IMG/VR virus record: IMGVR_UViG_3300020160_003218
Coordinates: 1 to 32,195 of that record
Strand: one strand, 5' to 3'
DNA length: 32,195 nt
Source: a virus
Both the position numbers and the translations under genes were made by a program. Shown piece after piece: positions 23,141 through 30,412 of the stretch. Numbering within the stretch: position 1 is the first letter of the stretch; every line of letters starts with the position of its first letter. The notes under the pieces are model-generated. The model did no database searches, was not told the DNA's origin, and worked only from the letters and a program-made list of their open reading frames with translations.

Positions 23141-23533
23141 TTAATTTACTATTACTTCATGTGAGTTACCATAATCAACTCTTACCTGACCATCATTCAT
23201 ACCAGGTTGTTTTTTAACAAATTTTGCCTTACAATAGACTACTGTTGCTTTATCATCATCCTTTGCCTTACTATTAGCTTTAGCAATCTCAGCAACTCTT
23301 TTAATTACTTCTGGTGTAGGTAATTTTTCTCTAACTACAATTAACATATGACTACCTGGAACACCCTTTGTGTGCATCCAAATATCTGATTCTTTTGACA
23401 TATTAAATGTTAAATGATCATTAGATTTTGCATCACGACCCAAATATACAATAAATCCATCAATATCCAAAGTTTTTATGTTAGGAAATTTGTTTTTACT
23501 CTCATTAAATGATTTATATTTCTTAATTTTCAT
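23141..23533 (-). CDS. Stand-alone NFACT-R (DUF814) domain protein with leader
   Basis: A 130-residue protein. The ATG at 23533 is chosen because TTAATATATA-CATT precedes it and because it yields the leader MKIKKYKSFNES. Then follows a nearly complete NFACT-R domain: DGFIVYLGRDAKSNDHLTFN, DIWMHTKGVPGSHMLIV and ATVVYCKAKFVKKQPG, the most conserved blocks of the family. In RqcH and NEMF this domain contacts tRNA and RNA on rescued large ribosomal subunits. The FbpA, helical arm and zinc parts of those proteins are absent. A phage version may bind tRNA or stalled ribosomes. The leader suggests packaging. It heads the operon with the peptidases and precedes the tmRNA. Confidence 0.85.
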   Translation of the reverse strand: MKIKKYKSFNESKNKFPNIKTLDIDGFIVYLGRDAKSNDHLTFNMSKESDIWMHTKGVPGSHMLIVVREKLPTPEVIKRVAEIAKANSKAKDDDKATVVYCKAKFVKKQPGMNDGQVRVDYGNSHEVIVN

Positions 23534-23537
23534 AATG

Positions 23538-23547
23538 TATATATTAA
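23538..23547 (-). promoter_or_regulatory. TTAATATATA element 4 bases before the NFACT-R ATG
   Basis: The minus strand reads TTAATATATA-CATT-ATG, which also decides this start over an in-frame upstream codon at 23560. Confidence 0.5.
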
Positions 23548-23555
23548 TTGTATAA

Positions 23556-23580
23556 AACAAAAAAGAGTGTTAAACACTCT
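23556..23580 (-). terminator. Rho-independent terminator of the GIY-YIG gene
   Basis: The stem AGAGTGT / ACACTCT with a three-base loop overlaps the stop codon and is followed on the minus strand by a T-tract. Confidence 0.75.
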
Positions 23581-24298
23581 TATAATCTTCCTCATAAATC
23601 CACTTATATCCTCCAGCACTTTTTCTAGTTCCATTACAAACTCTATATATCATTTTAATACCTGTTTCTCTCTCGGCTTCCATTGAAGACCTAAATTTAG
23701 AAATTACTTCATTTGTTTTTATATCAATTTGTAATGTAGTCTTACAAGTCTTAAAGGAATCTAGGTTATGCTTCTTACCATAAAATGCATTACCATCTCC
23801 AGTTTTTGAAATTGATATTTTCTTCTTTGTTATATCTGAAAGTATTTTACCTTTATGTTTATAACTCATTTTTAATTTAGATTCCTCAGTGTGTAGTAAT
23901 CCTTTATGTGAAAAAGACATTTTTTCCTTTGTCTCTTTTGATAATATTTTATTTTTAGTACCTTGACCACCATCAGTATGGTTTGTTAATATACCAGTAC
24001 CTTTATCAATTCTCCCAAGAAGACTAATATATTTTATTTCTAAGTTATTTGCTTGTTCAAATGATAAATTTTCTTCTATTTTAATTATAATTGGCATATT
24101 ACCAGTTTCAATTATTGATTTCATTTTACAAGACTTATGACACTTTCTATTCAATTCTCTTTTATGAAAATGTTCATTAATTCTATTATTTTTACCATAA
24201 CCAATATAAAAAGGTTTATTATTAAACTTAAAGTTACCAATTAAAAATTCATAATTTTCTAATGGATTTAATATAACGTAAACATAATAGTCATTCAT
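23570..24298 (-). CDS. GIY-YIG homing endonuclease with NUMOD repeats
   Basis: A 242-residue protein. Residues 4-45 hold the nuclease core: YYVYVIL in the GIY position, FYIGYGK as YIG and R39 in NRINEH. Next are three NUMOD3-like repeats (SKETKEKMSFSHKG, TEESKLKMSYKHKG, SDITKKKISISKTG) and then a C-terminal NUMOD1-like segment ending YRVCNGTRKSAGGYKWIY, both DNA-binding modules of homing endonucleases. It lies just downstream of the major capsid gene with its own promoter box and terminator, a common site for such insertions. Confidence 0.9.
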   Translation of the reverse strand: MNDYYVYVILNPLENYEFLIGNFKFNNKPFYIGYGKNNRINEHFHKRELNRKCHKSCKMKSIIETGNMPIIIKIEENLSFEQANNLEIKYISLLGRIDKGTGILTNHTDGGQGTKNKILSKETKEKMSFSHKGLLHTEESKLKMSYKHKGKILSDITKKKISISKTGDGNAFYGKKHNLDSFKTCKTTLQIDIKTNEVISKFRSSMEAERETGIKMIYRVCNGTRKSAGGYKWIYEEDYKSV

Positions 24299-24302
24299 AG
24301 TA

Positions 24303-24312
24303 ATATATATAA
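24303..24312 (-). promoter_or_regulatory. TTATATATAT element before the GIY-YIG ATG
   Basis: The minus strand reads TTATATATAT-TACT-ATG, a variant of the phage box. Confidence 0.4.
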
Positions 24313-24341
24313 AAAAAAGACTCCTTAAAAGGAGTCTTTTT
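24313..24341 (-). terminator. Strong terminator of the capsid gene
   Basis: The stem AAAAGACTCCTT / AAGGAGTCTTTT is followed on both strands by T-rich sequence. It ends the capsid transcript and overlaps the promoter region of the GIY-YIG gene. Confidence 0.85.
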
Positions 24342-24344
24342 ATA

Positions 24345-24367
24345 TAATTAATTAATTAATTAATTAT
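24345..24367. repeat. TTAA/ATTA tandem tetranucleotide run
   Basis: Five to six consecutive copies of AATT lie between the terminator and the capsid stop codon. It is probably a slippage-prone spacer with no evident function. Confidence 0.6.
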
Positions 24368-26055
24368 TAGTTAAGTAATTGTGCAGCATCTGTAACAGTA
24401 ATTGTCATAAACTGTTTTTGCGGATACCACCCCACTTCTGCAACAGCATATCTTGATCTTAGTAACATTCTTGGAGCAAATGTAGCCTCAGAGATAACTG
24501 AGATAGATTGAGCCATAAGATAAGGCACAAAAATAATTCCAGGTTGGTCAGGGTTATTTTTTCTACCTAATACAATTCTGTTATCGTTATATCTCATGTA
24601 TGGATCAACATAGATAGAGATGTCTCCGATAGAACCAACTGGGTAAAGTTGACCTTGAGAGTTCATTTTAGATTTAACTGGGTTAATTGTGTAACCAGCA
24701 ATATCTTGTAATGCTGCAGCTAAACCTCCATTTGTGATTAAGTATTGAGCTGGTCCAACACGTCCTTCAGTTGCAATATAGTTAGAAGCGTGAGCAATTC
24801 TAGTTATAAGCTTTCTTTGAACAGCGTGAGTAGTCTCTCCACCTGGAGCACCATTACCTGTTGCATATGTAGTATCTAAATCAAAAATAGATGTAGAAGT
24901 TCCTGCTTTTGTAGGAGCAGATGTAGCATTTAAAGATCCCATTTCAAAGATTTTAGCAACAATTTGTTTAGAGATTGTTTGAGACAATTCATTAACAAGG
25001 ATTGATTCCATTTTTTGAACAATATCCATACCTGTGTTAGCTTTGATGTCTTCAATTTCAGTTCTTCTTAAAGCTGAAGATATTTCAATAGTACCAACTG
25101 CAATAGTTTTAGAAGAAATTTTTGGTCCAATAACACCTGAGTAAGATTGGTCATCTGCTAATCTATCCATTGGATAAGCACCTGCAGCAGAACCTGCTGG
25201 AGTTGTAGCCCAGTTTGCAGAGAAACCTGGAATATGATCTTCTAATGCAGAAATTAATTCAATTTTCTTATTTGCATTAGCTGTAGGTGTTACACCATTA
25301 AAACTTAGTATATAGTCTATAATTGCACCTGTTTGACCAAATGTATTTTTTGTAGCATCCCAAAAATTAGGAGTTGCAAAACTACCAGAAGTGTTTGCTT
25401 GTCTATATGCTTTAAACATTGGTAATCCATCAATTCTTGAAAATCCTAAAAATTCAACAATGTTTGTTTTAGTACCTGGTTCAGAAGTTAATTTAACTGT
25501 AGAAGATGCTGTAATTCCAAAGAAAAGTCTTCCACCAACTAATCCACCTTGTGTTTCAGTTATTGATGATGAAGTCATTGCCAATATAATTGCAGTTTTA
25601 ATTGCATCATTATTATCTGCAGTAAATTTAAAAACTTGTGGTCTTTCATTTGAATCTAAATCAATATCATCATATTGAAAATCAATATAAAGTAAGTCTA
25701 ATTTTGGACCTGGAGTTGGTTTTACAGCAACTAAGTCTAAACCAATTGTTTGAGCAGCAATTTTCATTGCAACTGGTAATAAGTTTTGACCAACATCACC
25801 TGAACCTGGAGTTCCTGTGTAAGCACCACCTAAGTTTGACCCTAAAGTTGTTCCTGCAGGACCACCCAATATTGGATTAACTACAGCTCCCATACCTGCT
25901 ACATTTGTAGCATTAACGTATGCATTTTCATTGATAGAGTGGAACTCAGCATATTCTGACATCCATTCAAGTCTATCACCTGAAACTCCCATGTTTTCCA
26001 ACACTGGAGACCATTTTTTCATGGCTTTTTGATTATCTATTCTAATTTGTGACAT
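24367..26055 (-). CDS. Major capsid protein (T4 gp23-like)
   Basis: A 562-residue precursor. The N-terminus (MSQIRIDNQKAMKKWSPVLE) corresponds to the gp23 start, and SINENAYVNATNVAGMG corresponds to the gp23 processing region (LTE followed by YNATNIA). Cleavage is predicted after E43. Downstream landmarks include MESILVNELSQTISKQIVAKI, YVDPYMRYND near 481 and SEATFAPRMLL near 525. It forms the hexameric shell of the head. The gene has its own promoter region and a strong terminator, and is read just after the protease-scaffold gene. A half-length paralogue lies at 15156..15836. Confidence 0.9.
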   Translation of the reverse strand: MSQIRIDNQKAMKKWSPVLENMGVSGDRLEWMSEYAEFHSINENAYVNATNVAGMGAVVNPILGGPAGTTLGSNLGGAYTGTPGSGDVGQNLLPVAMKIAAQTIGLDLVAVKPTPGPKLDLLYIDFQYDDIDLDSNERPQVFKFTADNNDAIKTAIILAMTSSSITETQGGLVGGRLFFGITASSTVKLTSEPGTKTNIVEFLGFSRIDGLPMFKAYRQANTSGSFATPNFWDATKNTFGQTGAIIDYILSFNGVTPTANANKKIELISALEDHIPGFSANWATTPAGSAAGAYPMDRLADDQSYSGVIGPKISSKTIAVGTIEISSALRRTEIEDIKANTGMDIVQKMESILVNELSQTISKQIVAKIFEMGSLNATSAPTKAGTSTSIFDLDTTYATGNGAPGGETTHAVQRKLITRIAHASNYIATEGRVGPAQYLITNGGLAAALQDIAGYTINPVKSKMNSQGQLYPVGSIGDISIYVDPYMRYNDNRIVLGRKNNPDQPGIIFVPYLMAQSISVISEATFAPRMLLRSRYAVAEVGWYPQKQFMTITVTDAAQLLN

Positions 26056-26134
26056 AATAATTTTATTTTTTTTTTATTTTTTTATGTAATCTATAAATGT
26101 ATATATATCCTTGTTTTTTCACTTTTTTTCAAGT

Positions 26135-26149
26135 GTGGATTTTTTATAG
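26135..26149 (-). promoter_or_regulatory. 15-base element upstream of the capsid gene, repeated at 28413
   Basis: The minus strand reads CTATAAAAAATCCAC, identical to 28413..28427. In both places an ACTT/AAGT inverted repeat and an ATATATAC box follow, the latter ending 36-37 bases later. It lies 79 bases before the capsid ATG. It may be a late-gene control element (inference). Confidence 0.5.
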
Positions 26150-26150
26150 A

Positions 26151-28346
26151 TTATACTCTTCTAAATCTTTCCATAATCATAGAAACTTCATTATCAGATA
26201 GTTTATCCTCTTGGATTAAACCTTCATGAGCTACAAGTTTTTTAGTTACAGTTTCATTAGTTTTGATATTTCTAGTTCCCCAGAAATGCTCAATTTGATT
26301 TTCAGTTCTTAAAACTTCTTCTGGATATAATCTAGCTTGTGATAAGACAGATTTTTTAGCAGATTCATTTAAAGTACCCCAGATTGGCTTAATGTTATCA
26401 GGCATCAATCTGATTACTCTTTCTTCAAGAGTTTCGTTTTTAGTTGCTAATGACTCTGAAATCAAAGTAAGAACTTCTTTCTGTGTAAAATAACTACTCT
26501 CGTTTATGTGTAGTTTAACAGTATCTTGTTCTTCATCTGATAGAGCATAAAAACTATCAACTTGTGATTTGTTTAAGAACTTTAAAAAGTTCAAATCACT
26601 GCTTTCAGAAACTTTACGTTTTTTAGCTTCTTCAATTAATTTATTAATAGATTCAGAAAGTTCAGAGTCATCTTGTCCTCCAAATTCTTCTTCATGTGTA
26701 AATTCTTCACCTTCGTGTCCTTCACCTTCGTGTCCTTCACCTTCGTGTCCTTCACCTTCGTGTCCTTCACCTTCGTGTCCTTCAGCAAATTCTGCAGCAT
26801 CTTGTGCAAACTCTTCGGCTTCTTCTGCAAACTCTTTAGCTTCTTCAGCAAAGTCACTATGTCCTTCTTCTCCAGTAAATTCTTCACCTTCTTCTTCCTC
26901 TTGTGATTCAAATCCAGCATCTTCAATAGATGGGAATTGACCTTCTTCTTCACCAAATCCTTCATTTAATTTACCAAATGAGTTTAGTTTCTCAACTATC
27001 ATTCCTTGGTAAGAAATAGATTTGTCTAAGTTTTCAGCAACATATTCAGAGTAAGCAATATTATCATCTAAATGTTCAGCAATGTATTCAGAGTAAGCAA
27101 TGTTACCTTCAACATGTTCTGCTAAGTATTCAGAGTAAGCAATAGAGTTATCAACTGACTCAGCAATGTATTCAGAGTAAGCAATGTTTTTGTCTAAGTT
27201 TTCAGCAATGTATTCAGAGTAAGCAATATTTTTGTCTAAGTTTTCAGCTAAATATTCTGAATACTCAATATTTTTGTCTAAGTTTTCAGCTAAATATTCT
27301 GAGTAAGAAATGTTTTTATCTAAGTTTTCAGCAATATATTCTGAGTAGTTGATATTTTTGTCTAAGTTTTCAGCTAAATATTCTGAATACTCAATATTTT
27401 TATCTAAATTCTCAGCTAAATATTCTGAATAGTTGATAGCCTTTTCTAAGTTCTCAGCTAAATAGTCATTGTGTTTAGCCAATTTTGTAGTAGTTTCTTT
27501 TAATGATTTGTTTTCATTAACTACTACTTGAATTTTGTCTGCTAAATAATCTAAATATTTAGCAACTTGTGAGTTAGTTCCATTTAACTCTTCATAATAC
27601 TCAAGTAATTGCTCTAATTTCTTAGCAGGCATATTACCTTTTGTAATTGCACTATTTACTACTTTCTTAGTAGATGCAATCTCATTAACTAAATAGTTTG
27701 AATAATCAGTTAACTGTTGTTTTGTTACAAAGTCATTGTTGTTCATTTTGAATAATTCGTTCATTTTGGACTCGTCAGACATCTCATATATCCTAAAGTT
27801 ATTTTTTTCAATTTGTCCATCAGTACAATAACCTAAAGATTCATTCAATACTTTTACACTCATTTTTGCAGATGCAAATCCTGGATCAGCAACAATGTCA
27901 TATGTAAAAAGTTTTTTTAATGATACTGAACCATCAGATTCAGTAATACCTGCAGCTCTTGAAGATACAAAAACAGGACATCCATCATTAACTAATGCCT
28001 TTGCTTCTTTTCCCCAATATGTACTTAACAATTTGATTTCTCCTTCAACTGTGTTCTTTTCAGAAACATATTCAGCTTTGGTGATGATGTGAGATGCTCT
28101 TGACAATGAGGTATCAAAAACATCTGGGTGATCAAACTCACCAAAAACAGCACCTAAGCTGCTCATTCTTTCATTCAATTCTGCTAATGCGGGCAAAAAC
28201 TTTTCAGCAGTGTATATTCTCTCATTACGATTTTTAACACCAAACTCTGTAAAAGTACCATTAAGGATAAAATCCTGGTTACCTGTAGAAGCACTCTCTC
28301 TTACAAGAGAATTAGTTGAATTTTCTACTATTAAAACTGGTTTCAT
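26151..28346 (-). CDS. Prohead protease fused to head scaffold (gp21-gp22-like)
   Basis: A 731-residue protein. Residues 1-165 are a gp21-type serine protease: KNRNERIY, catalytic H73 in GEFDHPD and S128/S129 in PVFVSSRAAG, with GFASAKM at the end. Residues 166-170 (VLNE-S) are a likely self-cleavage point. Residues 292-447 are eleven tandem 14-residue repeats of the type YSEYLAENLDKNIx, a coiled-coil rod. Residues 463-560 are very acidic with five GHEGE repeats, and 560-731 form a C-terminal domain. In T4 protease (gp21) and scaffold (gp22) are separate genes, so this is a fusion. Further (L/I)NE sites at 460-462, 614-616 and 659-661 could let the core be degraded after assembly. Confidence 0.85.
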   Translation of the reverse strand: MKPVLIVENSTNSLVRESASTGNQDFILNGTFTEFGVKNRNERIYTAEKFLPALAELNERMSSLGAVFGEFDHPDVFDTSLSRASHIITKAEYVSEKNTVEGEIKLLSTYWGKEAKALVNDGCPVFVSSRAAGITESDGSVSLKKLFTYDIVADPGFASAKMSVKVLNESLGYCTDGQIEKNNFRIYEMSDESKMNELFKMNNNDFVTKQQLTDYSNYLVNEIASTKKVVNSAITKGNMPAKKLEQLLEYYEELNGTNSQVAKYLDYLADKIQVVVNENKSLKETTTKLAKHNDYLAENLEKAINYSEYLAENLDKNIEYSEYLAENLDKNINYSEYIAENLDKNISYSEYLAENLDKNIEYSEYLAENLDKNIAYSEYIAENLDKNIAYSEYIAESVDNSIAYSEYLAEHVEGNIAYSEYIAEHLDDNIAYSEYVAENLDKSISYQGMIVEKLNSFGKLNEGFGEEEGQFPSIEDAGFESQEEEEGEEFTGEEGHSDFAEEAKEFAEEAEEFAQDAAEFAEGHEGEGHEGEGHEGEGHEGEGHEGEEFTHEEEFGGQDDSELSESINKLIEEAKKRKVSESSDLNFLKFLNKSQVDSFYALSDEEQDTVKLHINESSYFTQKEVLTLISESLATKNETLEERVIRLMPDNIKPIWGTLNESAKKSVLSQARLYPEEVLRTENQIEHFWGTRNIKTNETVTKKLVAHEGLIQEDKLSDNEVSMIMERFRRV
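26706..26783 (-). repeat. 15-base tandem repeats encoding GHEGE
   Basis: About five copies of CTTCGTGTCCTTCAC (plus strand) encode GHEGE units within the scaffold. Identity between copies is nearly perfect, pointing to recent expansion or slippage. Confidence 0.85.
27006..27473 (-). repeat. 42-base tandem repeats encoding a 14-residue coiled-coil unit
   Basis: About eleven copies encode YSEY(L/I)AENLDKNIx. The DNA copies differ at synonymous sites more than the protein does, so the peptide pattern is under selection. The unit equals two heptads, consistent with a rod of fixed length. Confidence 0.85.
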
Positions 28347-28404
28347 TTAAAATAATTATTTTTTGTAGTTCTGTGGTATATATTCATATTCCTATCTACT
28401 TATT

Positions 28405-28435
28405 TTTGAGAAGTGGATTTTTTATAGTATCTTTG
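28405..28435 (+). promoter_or_regulatory. Bacteroidota-type promoter for the RNase R operon
   Basis: TTTG (28405..28408), a 19-base spacer and TATCTTTG (28428..28435) match the Bacteroidota housekeeping consensus TTTG-N19-21-TAnnTTTG. It would drive the 28522 gene and RNase R through host polymerase, probably early in infection. Confidence 0.7.
28413..28427 (-). promoter_or_regulatory. 15-base element upstream of the protease-scaffold gene
   Basis: This is identical to 26135..26149 and lies 66 bases before the protease-scaffold ATG on the minus strand. It also forms the spacer of the plus-strand host-type promoter. Confidence 0.5.
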
Positions 28436-28521
28436 TAAAGTCTTATGAAATAAGGTAGTTTTAATTTTGATAAAAAGGGGGATTGATATTTTAATAAATA
28501 CTTAAAAATAAGTGGTTTTTT

Positions 28522-28911
28522 ATGATCCTTTCAAGAGAGATAAATATTAAAATAATTGAGTCAAATTACAACTATTATGATTATTTAGGATATGATGTAT
28601 ATATAGGAGAAGAAATAGTTATTCCAGTTGAACTATTACCAAAAGGTTCTCATTATAAAATTAAATGTAAATGTGATGTTTGTGGGGTTGAGAAAGATGT
28701 AATCTATAAAAATTACCTTAAATATGATAATATTTGGGGAGAATATTTTTGTAGAAAGTGTTCAGAGAGTAAGAGGAAGGAAACACTTAGAAAAAACTTT
28801 GGAGTAGATTATCCTATTCAGAATAAAGGAGTTTTAGATAAGATGAAAAAAACATTAATTAAAAAATATGGAGTGGATAATATCTCCAAAAAAATAAAAA
28901 AGAATGAATAA
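28522..28911 (+). CDS. Truncated homing-endonuclease-like protein (zinc and KYGV repeats only)
   Basis: A 129-residue protein. Residues 50-95 carry a four-cysteine zinc site (CDVCG and CRKC), and the C-terminal part has the repeated unit LRKNFGVDYPIQNK and LIKKYGVDNISKK, typical of the DNA-binding part of phage homing endonucleases. The protein ends before any nuclease domain, so it is a truncated or reduced copy. The RNase R start codon lies within its last codons (eight-base overlap), and both share the promoter at 28405. It might act as a DNA-binding regulator, or simply be a remnant. Confidence 0.65.
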   Translation: MILSREINIKIIESNYNYYDYLGYDVYIGEEIVIPVELLPKGSHYKIKCKCDVCGVEKDVIYKNYLKYDNIWGEYFCRKCSESKRKETLRKNFGVDYPIQNKGVLDKMKKTLIKKYGVDNISKKIKKNE

Positions 28912-30412
28912 ATTAAAAGAAGATAGTATCTATGATGGTACTATAGAATTCTCAAATAGTGGTAATGCATCCATTACAATAGAGAATAAAAGTATTTTTA
29001 TCTATAAAAAAAATACTTTAAATGCACTTAACTCAGATAAAGTAAAAGTTAAGATTATTATTAAAAATAATAAAGTAGAAGCGGAAGTAATAGAAGTATT
29101 AGAAAGATTCCGTACCCAATTTGTTGGTAAAGTTCACTTAAACAAAGACCTAACCTTTGTAATACCAGACAGTCAAAAAATTCCAGTAGATTTTTATATT
29201 AAAGGTAACCATGATGCTAAGAATGACCAAAAAGTTTTGGTTGAATTCTCAAGCTGGGAACCTGGTTCTAAATCTCCTAAAGGTAAGATTATTGAGATAT
29301 TAGGAGACTCTGGAGATAACAACACAGAAATGAACTCAATTATGTATGAATATGGATTACCTAACAGTTTCCCTCTAATGGTTGAAGCCGATGCAGAATT
29401 AATTCCTTTTGAAATATCACAAGAGGAAATAGAAAAGAGAAGAGATATGAGAAGTATTACAACCTTTACCATTGACCCTGTTGATGCTAAAGATTTTGAT
29501 GATGCACTTTCAGTAAACATTTTAGATAATGATACTGTTGAAGTTGGTATTCATATTGCGGATGTATCTCACTATGTTAAAGAAGGAACTGATTTAGATG
29601 ATGAAGCCATTAACAGAGCAACATCTGTTTATTTAGTTGATAGATGTGTACCAATGTTACCTGAGAGATTGAGTAATGGGGTATGTTCTTTGAGACCTAA
29701 TGAAGATAAACTTTGTTTCTCAGTTGTAGTTACTTTAGATAAAGAAGGAAAAGTATTGAATAAGTGGTTTGGAAAAACTATTATACATTCAGATAGAAGA
29801 TACTCTTATGAAGAAGCACAAGAAATAATTGAAGGTAAAGATGGTGATTTCAAAACTGAAATACTTTTATTAGATACAACTGCTAAGAAAATGAGAAAAC
29901 AAAGAATAGAAGATGGTTCTATTGAAATGGGTGGAATTGAAGTAAGATTTCAATTGGATCCAATTACAAAGAAACCAACTGGTGTTTACTTCAAAACTCA
30001 GAAAGATGCAAATAAACTTATTGAGGAATATATGTTACTTGCCAATAAATTAGTTGCTAAAGAATTAAAGACTAAAATTAAGTTTTGTGTAAATAGAGCA
30101 CATGGTTTACCTAGTATTGAAAAGATAACAGAAATAAAAAATCTATGTGATAAATTAGGATATAACTTTGATATAAATGAAGTAAATATTAAACCAAGTA
30201 TTAATAATCTATTAAAAGAAGTAAAAGGTAATCCTGAGGAAAATCTTATTAATACTTTAATAGTTAGAAGTCAACAAAAAGCATATTATACAACAGATAG
30301 TGTTGGACATTATGGACTGGGGTTTGAAGACTACTGTCACTTTACATCACCTATCAGAAGATATGCTGATATAATAGTTCATAGAATGTTAGAAAAATTA
30401 GAAAATAATTAG
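28904..30412 (+). CDS. RNase R/RNase II-family exoribonuclease without S1 domain
   Basis: A 502-residue 3'-5' exoribonuclease. Two cold-shock-like domains (about 5-65 and 72-135) precede the RNB catalytic domain. The latter has DPVDAKDFDDAL with D191, D197, D199 and D200 for metal binding, GIHIADVSHYV and, at the end, HYGLGFEDYCHFTSPIRRYAD. Bacterial RNase R is usually 700-800 residues; the N-terminal helix-turn-helix, the last part of RNB and the S1 and Lys-rich tail are missing here. In bacteria RNase R degrades structured RNA and, with tmRNA-SmpB, non-stop mRNA. Translation is coupled to the upstream gene, and expression is probably early. Confidence 0.9.
   Translation: MNKLKEDSIYDGTIEFSNSGNASITIENKSIFIYKKNTLNALNSDKVKVKIIIKNNKVEAEVIEVLERFRTQFVGKVHLNKDLTFVIPDSQKIPVDFYIKGNHDAKNDQKVLVEFSSWEPGSKSPKGKIIEILGDSGDNNTEMNSIMYEYGLPNSFPLMVEADAELIPFEISQEEIEKRRDMRSITTFTIDPVDAKDFDDALSVNILDNDTVEVGIHIADVSHYVKEGTDLDDEAINRATSVYLVDRCVPMLPERLSNGVCSLRPNEDKLCFSVVVTLDKEGKVLNKWFGKTIIHSDRRYSYEEAQEIIEGKDGDFKTEILLLDTTAKKMRKQRIEDGSIEMGGIEVRFQLDPITKKPTGVYFKTQKDANKLIEEYMLLANKLVAKELKTKIKFCVNRAHGLPSIEKITEIKNLCDKLGYNFDINEVNIKPSINNLLKEVKGNPEENLINTLIVRSQQKAYYTTDSVGHYGLGFEDYCHFTSPIRRYADIIVHRMLEKLENN

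Noticed and set aside
26569-26965. Long open frames on both strands within the scaffold repeats
   Set aside because: They are products of the GHEGE repeat DNA read in other frames; the low-complexity Pro/Ser/Cys or Phe/Val/Lys translations are not credible.
27006-27473. Regular repeats resembling a CRISPR array
   Set aside because: The period is a constant 42 bases with no unique spacers, and it encodes a continuous 14-residue peptide repeat in frame.
29194-29520. Minus-strand frame within RNase R
   Set aside because: It is antisense to a conserved catalytic region and serine-rich, with no supporting signals.
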